Assembly (NCBI GenBank): GCA_963781895.1
Contig: CAWAIM010000019.1
Coordinates: 62,001-126,000, forward strand
Direction of reading: 5' to 3'
DNA from: Roseiarcus sp963781895
GTDB lineage: Bacteria; Pseudomonadota; Alphaproteobacteria; Rhizobiales; Beijerinckiaceae
Length of the DNA: 64,000 nt
Shown here: positions 58,047 to 64,000 of the stretch, one piece after another
Layout of the letters: every line of letters starts with the position of its first letter
Position numbering within the stretch: the stretch's first letter is position 1
The notes under the pieces: model-generated
What the model was told of the DNA's origin: nothing
What the model saw: only the letters and a program-made list of their open reading frames with translations
The model's database searches: none
Program-made: the position numbers and the translations under genes

Positions 58047-58874
58047 ATGCGCATCCTGGGTCATAAGGTCAGCATCGCGGCCCAGATCGGCATGGCCATC
58101 GTCGCCGTCAATCTGCTGGCGGCGTCGCTGGCGCCGCTGATCGCGCCATTCGACCAGGCGACCCCGGTTGGCGACGCATGGGCGGACCCGAGCGCGCAAC
58201 ATTGGCTGGGCCTCGACAATCTGGGACGCGACATCCTGAGCCGCCTGATCTATGGCGCGCGAATGTCGATCGGACTGTCGCTGATCATCACCGCGCTTTC
58301 CTTCCTCATCGGCGTCATCGCGGGCTTCGCCGCGGCGGTCGCGGGCGGCTGGATCGATCAGGCGTTGTCGCGGCTCGTCGATCTCCTGTTGTCGATGCCG
58401 ACGCTGATTTTCGCCTTTGTCGTGCTCTCGGTGCTCGGGTCGGCCCTGCCGGTGCTCATCGTCACCATCGCGGCGCTCAACTCGACCAAGGTGTTTCGCC
58501 TCGCGCGCTCGGTCGCGGTCGGCATCGTCAGCCTGGAGTTCGTCGAAGCGGCGCGTCTGCGCGGCGAAGGCTGGTGGTGGATCGTGACGCGGGAGATTCT
58601 GCCCAACGCGATTCCCCCGCTGACGGCCGAGTTCGGCTTGCGCTTCTGCTTCACCTTCCTATTTATCGCGGCGCTGAGCTTCCTCGGACTGGGCGTGCAA
58701 CCGCCAAGCGCCGACTGGGGAAGCATGGTCAAGGACTACCGCGACATGATCAATTTCGGGTCCGCGGCGCCGCTTTATCCCGCGGCGGCGATCGCCGCTT
58801 TGACCATCGGCGTCAATTTCATCGTCGACTGGATGCTTTCGATTCATTCCAGAGGACAGGGGGAAGGCGCATGA
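58047..58874 (+). CDS. ABC transporter permease 2 (DppC type)
   Basis: A 275-residue permease with ATG 58047 behind GGAAGG. Six segments, the LGLDNLGRDILSRLIYGARM motif near residue 52 and the EAA-like loop FVEAARLRGEGWWWIVTREI near 164, which contacts the ATPase. The stop overlaps an ATG (ATGA at 58871-58874) that is likely the true start of the ATPase gene. Confidence 0.9.
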   Translation: MRILGHKVSIAAQIGMAIVAVNLLAASLAPLIAPFDQATPVGDAWADPSAQHWLGLDNLGRDILSRLIYGARMSIGLSLIITALSFLIGVIAGFAAAVAGGWIDQALSRLVDLLLSMPTLIFAFVVLSVLGSALPVLIVTIAALNSTKVFRLARSVAVGIVSLEFVEAARLRGEGWWWIVTREILPNAIPPLTAEFGLRFCFTFLFIAALSFLGLGVQPPSADWGSMVKDYRDMINFGSAAPLYPAAAIAALTIGVNFIVDWMLSIHSRGQGEGA

Positions 58875-58937
58875 GCCCGCGGCCGCAGGACGGTCCTCGG
58901 TCCGCAAGACAATGCCGTCATCCTCGAGATTCGCGGC

Positions 58938-60560
58938 ATGCGGGTCGCCGTGCGCACCGACGCCGGCGACGGTCCGGTGCTGGTCGACGACGTGTCGTTG
59001 CGGTTGCGGCGCGGGGAGGTGATCGGGCTGATCGGCGAATCCGGGGCGGGCAAGTCGACCATCGGCCTGGCGTCGATGGGGTACACCCGCCGGGACTGCC
59101 ATATCGTCAGCGGCAATATCATTTTCGGCCAGACCGACCTTCGCGCGATCGACGCGGACCAGCGGCGGGCGCTGCGCGGGCCGAAGATCGCCTATATCGC
59201 CCAGAGCGCCGCGGCCTCGTTCAATCCGGCGCACACGCTGATGGAACAGGTCTGCGAGACTTCGATCCGGCATGGCGTGATGAGTGCGGCGGAGGCCCGC
59301 GCCGCCGCGGTGACCCTGTTCAGGGAGCTCGATTTGCCGTCGCCCGAGACGATCGGCGCGCGCTATCCGCATCAGGTTTCCGGCGGACAGTTGCAGCGCG
59401 TGATGGCGGCGATGGCGATGGTCGCCAAACCGGACATACTCATCTTCGACGAGCCGACGACCGCCCTCGACGTGACGACGCAGGTCGAATGCCTCGCCGC
59501 CTTTCGCAAGCTCATCCGCGAGCACGGCGCCGCGGCGCTCTATATCACCCACGACCTCGCCGTCGTCGCCCAGATCGCCGATCAGATCATGGTGCTCAAG
59601 CGCGGGAAGATGGTCGAATTCGGCGATTCGCGGCAGATCCTGCAGCAGCCGAAGGAGGAGTACACGCGCCGCCTGGTGAGCGAGCGCGTCGCCGGCCGCA
59701 GTTTCGTCGAGGCAAGCGGCGGGGGCGAGGTTCCGATTCTGGCCATTGACCACGTCAGCGCCGATTATCCGGGCAGGCCGCGGGTCCTCGACGACGTAAG
59801 CCTCGAGGTGCGCAGGGGCGACACGCGGGCGGTGGTCGGCGAATCGGGCTCGGGCAAATCGACCTTGGCGCGCGTCGTCATGGGCCTGCTGCCGCGCGCC
59901 GCCGGCGACGTGCGCTTCAACGGCGTCAGCCTGCCGCCTCGGCTGAAGGACCGAACCAGGGATCAGTTGCGTCGGGTGCAGATGATCTACCAGATGCCGG
60001 ACGTGGCGCTGAACCCCCAGCATACCGTGCTCGACACGATCGGCAGGCCGGTGGCGTTTTATTTCGGCCGCTCCCGGGATGAGGTGCGCGCGCGCGCGCT
60101 GCAGTTGCTGCGGCAGATGGATCTGCCGGAATCGTATATCACTCGCAAAACAAGTGAATTGTCGGGCGGGCAGAAGCAGCGCGTGTCGATCGCGCGGGCG
60201 CTGGCCGCCGAACCCGATCTGATCGTCTGCGATGAAGTCACCTCGGCGCTCGATCAGCTGGTCGGCGAGGAGATCCTGCGGCTGTTGAAACAGCTTCAGG
60301 ACGAATTGGGCGTGGCCTATCTGTTCATCACCCACGATCTCGGCACGGTGAAGCGAATCGCCAATAAAGTCACGGTGATGCTCAAAGGCAAGGTCGTGGC
60401 GAGCGGCGAGACCGCGACCGTGTTCGCGCCGCCCTATCATCCCTACACCGAGCTGCTTCTGTCTTCGGTTCCCGAGATGAGGCCGGACTGGCTCGACGAG
60501 GTCCTCGCCAAGCGCGCCGCCGCCGCGGCGACGACCGCGGCGCTCTTGCGTGCGCCTTGA
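58938..60560 (+). CDS. ABC transporter ATP-binding protein, two fused domains (DppD-DppF type)
   Basis: The 540-residue protein has two ATPase domains. First domain: Walker A GESGAGKST near residue 35, signature QVSGGQLQRVM near 153, Walker B ILIFDEPTTALDVT near 172. Second: GESGSGKST near 310, ELSGGQKQRVSIARAL near 408 and LIVCDEVTSALDQ near 430. The frame-consistent ATG is 58938, but the segment before it (VLGPQDNAVILEIRG) is in the same frame and looks native. The real start is probably ATG 58871, with one extra base near 58893 breaking the frame. It energises the two permeases upstream. Confidence 0.87.
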   Translation: MRVAVRTDAGDGPVLVDDVSLRLRRGEVIGLIGESGAGKSTIGLASMGYTRRDCHIVSGNIIFGQTDLRAIDADQRRALRGPKIAYIAQSAAASFNPAHTLMEQVCETSIRHGVMSAAEARAAAVTLFRELDLPSPETIGARYPHQVSGGQLQRVMAAMAMVAKPDILIFDEPTTALDVTTQVECLAAFRKLIREHGAAALYITHDLAVVAQIADQIMVLKRGKMVEFGDSRQILQQPKEEYTRRLVSERVAGRSFVEASGGGEVPILAIDHVSADYPGRPRVLDDVSLEVRRGDTRAVVGESGSGKSTLARVVMGLLPRAAGDVRFNGVSLPPRLKDRTRDQLRRVQMIYQMPDVALNPQHTVLDTIGRPVAFYFGRSRDEVRARALQLLRQMDLPESYITRKTSELSGGQKQRVSIARALAAEPDLIVCDEVTSALDQLVGEEILRLLKQLQDELGVAYLFITHDLGTVKRIANKVTVMLKGKVVASGETATVFAPPYHPYTELLLSSVPEMRPDWLDEVLAKRAAAAATTAALLRAP

Positions 60561-60731
60561 GCGGACCCGTCGCTCAGGGAATGGCGACATGCCGGCCTGC
60601 GCGCCCTTGCCGGGCCATCAAATCGTTTCTATACCGCCTCGAGGCCGGAAGGGAGCGCGTTCCCCCGGCGCGTTCAGTGTTTGGCTCGAAAGGCCGCCGA
60701 ATCAATCTGGCGATAGGATAGGACGTTCTTG

Positions 60732-62996
60732 ATGCGCGCGCCGGGCGGACCGCGTCTGTTGCTGCGGCGGCTTCGCGAGGTCATGGCGGAGCCTGTCACC
60801 GCGCAAGCGCGTCTGGACCGGATCGTGGTCCTCATCGCTTCCAACATGGTGGCCGAGGTCTGCTCCCTTTATGTCGTTCGCGCCGACGGCGCGATGGAGC
60901 TGTTCGCGACCGAGGGCCTCAACCGCGAGGCGGTCCATCTCACGACCATGCGGCCGGACGAGGGCCTCGTCGGCCTGATCGCCTCGAGCGCCGAGCCGCT
61001 CGCGTTGTCCGAAGCGCAATACCATCCGGCGTTCTCCTACCGGCCCGAGACGGGCGAGGAGATTTACCAGTCCTTCCTCGGCGTGCCGGTGCTGCGCGGC
61101 GGCGCGACGATCGGCGTGCTCGTGGTCCAGAATCGCGCCCGTCGCGCCTATTCGGAAGAGGAAGTCGAGGCGCTGCAGACGACGGCGATGCTGCTCGCCG
61201 AAATGATCGCGTCCGGCGAGCTGCAGGGCATCGCCTCGCACGGCGCGGCGATCGACGTGCGCAGGCCGGCGTCGCTCAAAGGCCTCGGCATCGCCGACGG
61301 TCTCGGTCTCGGGCATGTGGTCCTGCACCAGCCGCGGGTGACGGTGTCGAAGATCGTGGCGGACGATGTCGAAACGGAGCTGCAGCGGCTGGAGACGGCG
61401 ATCGGCGCCATGCGCGCCTCCGTCGACACCCTCGTCGACGGCAGCGACGACGGCGTCACCGGCGAGCATCGCGACGTGCTGGAGGCCTTCCGCATGATCG
61501 CGCACGACCGAGGCTGGCTGCGGCGGCTGCGCGAGGCGGTGAGTTCGGGCCTGACCGCCGAAGCCGCGGTCGAGCGGGTCCAGAACGACGCGCGGGCCAA
61601 GCTGCAGCGCCAGACCGACCCTTATCTGCGCGACCGGCTGCACGACCTCACCGACATCGCCAACCGCTTGCTGCATCAGCTTGCCGGCCAAAGCCTGGTC
61701 CTGTTGCCGGAGGAGTTGCCGGAAAACGCCATCCTGGTCGCGCGCTCGATGAGCCCGGCCGCGCTGCTCGATTACGACCGCGCGCGCCTGCGCGGCCTCG
61801 TCGTCGAGGAGGCGGGCGCCTCGAGCCATATCGCCATTGTGGCCCGCGCGCTCTCGATCCCGGCGGTCAGCGACATCCCGAATATTTCCGAGATCGTCGA
61901 GCAGGGCGACGCCATCATCGTCGACGGCGACGCGGGCGAGATCCAGCTGCGCCCGCCGCCGGACGTCGAGGCCGCATACGCCGTCAAGGCGCGCATGCGC
62001 GCCGGCAAGCAGGCCCAGTATCGGGCGCTGCGCGACGTTCCCACGATCAGCCTCGACGGCGTCGCGATCGGCTTGCACATGAACGCGGGGCTCCTCGTCG
62101 ACCTGCCGCATCTGGCCGAAACCGGCGCGAAATCGATCGGACTGTTCCGCACCGAACTGCAGTTCATGCTGGCGGCGCGCTTTCCAAGGCAGGGCGCCCA
62201 GGAGACGCTCTATCGCGCCATCCTCGAGGCCGCGGGCGAGCGGGCGGTCACCTTCCGCACCCTCGACATCGGCGGCGACAAGCTGCTGCCGTACATGAAG
62301 GGCTTCGAGGAGGAAAACCCGGCGCTCGGCTGGCGGGCCCTTCGCATCGGCCTCGACCGCCCCGCCTTGCTGCGCATGCAGTTTCGGGCTTTCATCCGCG
62401 CCGCCGCCGGACGCGATTTGCGGGTGATGGCGCCGATGGTCTCGACCGTCGCCGAATATGTGACGGCGCGCATGCTGTTCGAGCGCGAAATCGCTTGGAA
62501 CTTCGGCCGCGGCTACGAGCCGCCACGCTCGGCGATGCTCGGCGTGATGGTCGAAGTGCCGTCGCTGCTGTGGCAAATCGACGAAATCGCCGCGCGGGCG
62601 GATTTCCTGTCCGTCGGCTCGAACGATTTGATGCAATATCTGTTCGCCGTCGATCGCGACAACCGGCGGGTAGCCAACCGGTTCGATCCGCTGAGCGTCG
62701 GATTCTTGAGGGCCTTGCGCTCGATCGCTCAAGCCGGCTCGCGCAACGGCACGCCGGTCACGCTGTGCGGCGAAATCGGCGGGCGGCCTCTCGAAGCGAT
62801 GGCGTTGATGGCGATCGGCTATCGCGATCTTTCGATGTCGGCGACCTCGATCGGGCCGGTCAAGGCGATGACGCTGTCGCTCGACATCGGCGAGGCGGCG
62901 CGCGAGATCGAGTCGATGCTGGCGACGGGCCGCGACGAGGCGTCGCTGCGCGAGCCCTTGCGCGCGCTGGCGGAGCGTCTCAGCGTGCGCCTGTAG
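60732..62996 (+). CDS. ptsP: Phosphoenolpyruvate-protein phosphotransferase PtsP (EI-Ntr)
   Basis: The first enzyme of the nitrogen phosphotransferase system, which phosphorylates NPr from PEP. From ATG 60732 (TTG 60729 is the alternative): GAF domain (residues 20-165), then an EI N-terminal helical region, the phosphorylated histidine in GASSHIAIVARAL near 366, and the PEP-binding barrel (FRTELQFML near 476, TLDIGGDKLLPYMKGF near 512, catalytic cysteine in VTLCGEIGGRP near 677). In Hyphomicrobiales ptsP commonly precedes prfA, as here. Confidence 0.93.
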   Translation: MRAPGGPRLLLRRLREVMAEPVTAQARLDRIVVLIASNMVAEVCSLYVVRADGAMELFATEGLNREAVHLTTMRPDEGLVGLIASSAEPLALSEAQYHPAFSYRPETGEEIYQSFLGVPVLRGGATIGVLVVQNRARRAYSEEEVEALQTTAMLLAEMIASGELQGIASHGAAIDVRRPASLKGLGIADGLGLGHVVLHQPRVTVSKIVADDVETELQRLETAIGAMRASVDTLVDGSDDGVTGEHRDVLEAFRMIAHDRGWLRRLREAVSSGLTAEAAVERVQNDARAKLQRQTDPYLRDRLHDLTDIANRLLHQLAGQSLVLLPEELPENAILVARSMSPAALLDYDRARLRGLVVEEAGASSHIAIVARALSIPAVSDIPNISEIVEQGDAIIVDGDAGEIQLRPPPDVEAAYAVKARMRAGKQAQYRALRDVPTISLDGVAIGLHMNAGLLVDLPHLAETGAKSIGLFRTELQFMLAARFPRQGAQETLYRAILEAAGERAVTFRTLDIGGDKLLPYMKGFEEENPALGWRALRIGLDRPALLRMQFRAFIRAAAGRDLRVMAPMVSTVAEYVTARMLFEREIAWNFGRGYEPPRSAMLGVMVEVPSLLWQIDEIAARADFLSVGSNDLMQYLFAVDRDNRRVANRFDPLSVGFLRALRSIAQAGSRNGTPVTLCGEIGGRPLEAMALMAIGYRDLSMSATSIGPVKAMTLSLDIGEAAREIESMLATGRDEASLREPLRALAERLSVRL

Positions 62997-63045
62997 CTTA
63001 AAGCCGCGCGCCGGTCGCCCGTCCGCTTGTTTTTCGAGTTCCCGC

Positions 63046-64000
63046 ATGGCCGCCAACGACACTCTCGATCTCATCCTTCGCCGCCACGAGGAAATCGGCG
63101 CGCGTCTGAGCGAAGGCGTCGCGGGCGCGCAATATTCGGCGCTGTCCCGCGAGCTCAGCGAGCTCGAGCCCGTGGTGGCGGCGATCAAGGCGTTCCGCGC
63201 CAAGGAGAAGGAGCGCGCCGATCTGACCGCGCTGCTGCGCGACCCCGATCTCGACGCGGAGATGCGCGCGCTGGCCGCCGCCGAACTCGCCGCCGCCGAG
63301 GCCCAGTCGCAGGCGATGTCGAGAGCCATCCGCATCTCGCTGCTGCCGAAGGACGCCGCCGACGAGGGCGACGCGATTCTCGAGGTCAGGGCGGGAACGG
63401 GCGGCGACGAGGCGGCGCTGTTCGCCGGCGATCTGTTTCGCATGTACGTCAAATACGCCGAGTCCAAGCGCTGGAAGGTCGACGTGCTGTCGATGAGCGA
63501 GGGGACGGCCGGCGGATACAAGGAAATCGTCGCCCAGATTTCCGGACGCGGCGTGTTCGCGCGCCTCAAGTTCGAAAGCGGCGTGCACCGGGTGCAGCGC
63601 GTGCCGGCGACCGAGACCCAGGGGCGAATCCATACGTCCGCCGCGACCGTGGCCGTCCTGCCGGTCGCCGAGGAGGCGGATTTCGTCATCAACGACGCCG
63701 ATCTCAAGATCGACACCATGCGCTCCAGCGGCGCCGGCGGGCAGCATGTCAACAAGACCGAATCCGCGATCCGCATCACGCATCTTCCGACCGGCGTCGT
63801 CGTGGCGATGCAGGAGGAGCGCTCGCAGCACCGCAACCGGGCCAAGGCGATGGCGCTGCTGCGCTCGCGCATTCTCGACGCGCGCAACCAGAAGCTCGAC
63901 GCCGAGCGCGCCCAGGAGCGACGCTCGCAGGTCGGCTCCGGCGACCGGTCGCAGCGCATCCGCACCTATAATTTCCCGCAAGGGCGGGTCACCGACCATC
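63046..64000 (+). CDS. prfA: Peptide chain release factor 1, cut by the window end
   Basis: RF1 reads UAA and UAG. From the ATG at 63046 (MAANDTLDLILRRHEEIGAR) 318 codons are present; about 40 are missing at the C-terminus. The codon-recognition motif PAT is in RVPATETQGRIHTS near residue 187, and the GGQ loop in SSGAGGQHVNKTESAIRI near 230. In many relatives prmC follows. Confidence 0.95.
   Translation, partial: MAANDTLDLILRRHEEIGARLSEGVAGAQYSALSRELSELEPVVAAIKAFRAKEKERADLTALLRDPDLDAEMRALAAAELAAAEAQSQAMSRAIRISLLPKDAADEGDAILEVRAGTGGDEAALFAGDLFRMYVKYAESKRWKVDVLSMSEGTAGGYKEIVAQISGRGVFARLKFESGVHRVQRVPATETQGRIHTSAATVAVLPVAEEADFVINDADLKIDTMRSSGAGGQHVNKTESAIRITHLPTGVVVAMQEERSQHRNRAKAMALLRSRILDARNQKLDAERAQERRSQVGSGDRSQRIRTYNFPQGRVTDH

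Noticed and set aside
55053..58202. Open frame of 1049 codons on the minus strand
   Set aside because: It lies opposite the binding protein and permease genes, whose motifs are clear. Such long antisense frames arise from high GC. The translation is arginine- and glutamine-rich and has no family motif.
60702..63965. Open frame of 1087 codons on the minus strand opposite ptsP and prfA
   Set aside because: Low-complexity composition and complete overlap with two well-supported genes.

Overview
The window is GC-rich DNA from an alphaproteobacterium, most likely a member of the Hyphomicrobiales (Rhizobiales) near the Beijerinckiaceae or Methylocystaceae. The support is the gene content: a soluble NAD-dependent formate dehydrogenase operon (fdsGBA-fdhD-fdsD), alphaproteobacterial forms of PurL, BolA, HtpG, Sco1 and EI-Ntr, and a 'cattgcgag...' palindromic repeat of the type scattered in such genomes. 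The placement is an inference; no rRNA or tRNA gene is visible to test it.

Layout. 1-4.7 kb: nucleoside uptake and salvage (ABC permease, cytidine deaminase, purine nucleoside phosphorylase, thymidine phosphorylase) coupled to a D-2-hydroxyacid dehydrogenase. 4.9-7.5 kb: purL, a small uncharacterised gene and bolA, each overlapping the next. 7.6-13.8 kb: an accessory island holding two long frameshifted copies and four short remnants of adenylate-cyclase/TolB-like/TPR genes, with three different toxin-antitoxin modules (DUF4258/YgiT, DUF1902/HicA, Phd/VapC) in the gaps between copies. 13.8-26 kb: housekeeping genes (htpG, two class I aminotransferases, LprI-like protein, nudC, a GGDEF/EAL protein, a lipoprotein, rsmD, rluB, tadA). 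26-31 kb: a short MetE-like protein with an aldehyde dehydrogenase, a small membrane protein, an O-methyltransferase and cobT. 31-32.2 kb: a non-coding stretch with repeats and a receiver-domain remnant. 32.2-37.2 kb: an SLC5-type sensor hybrid kinase, leuD and a Sco1 protein. 37.3-44.3 kb: a LysR regulator and the formate dehydrogenase operon. 44.3-47.7 kb: a FUSC-family membrane protein and a second membrane protein around a non-coding region. 48.1-52.3 kb: ffh-rpsP-rimM-trmD, interrupted by a lone Rieske protein gene. 52.3-55 kb: 3-hydroxybutyryl-CoA dehydrogenase and both ETF subunits. 55.2-60.6 kb: a complete peptide-type ABC transporter. 60.7-64 kb: ptsP and prfA, the latter cut by the window end.

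How the parts fit. The first block imports nucleosides and splits them to bases and (deoxy)ribose-1-phosphate. The fds block oxidises formate to CO2 with NAD+, as expected in methylotrophic or autotrophic relatives. The hbd-etf block feeds electrons from acyl-CoA oxidation to the respiratory chain. The rest is mostly translation, protein export and regulation.

Quality caution. At least ten genes that otherwise look conserved are broken by single reading-frame shifts, and outside the cyclase island almost all of these are explained by one extra base. This points to base-call or assembly errors at least as much as to gene decay. The frameshifted entries (purine nucleoside phosphorylase, HicA, lipoprotein, aldehyde dehydrogenase, FUSC, rimM and others) should be read with that in mind. 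The short cyclase remnants with internal deletions look like real decay.
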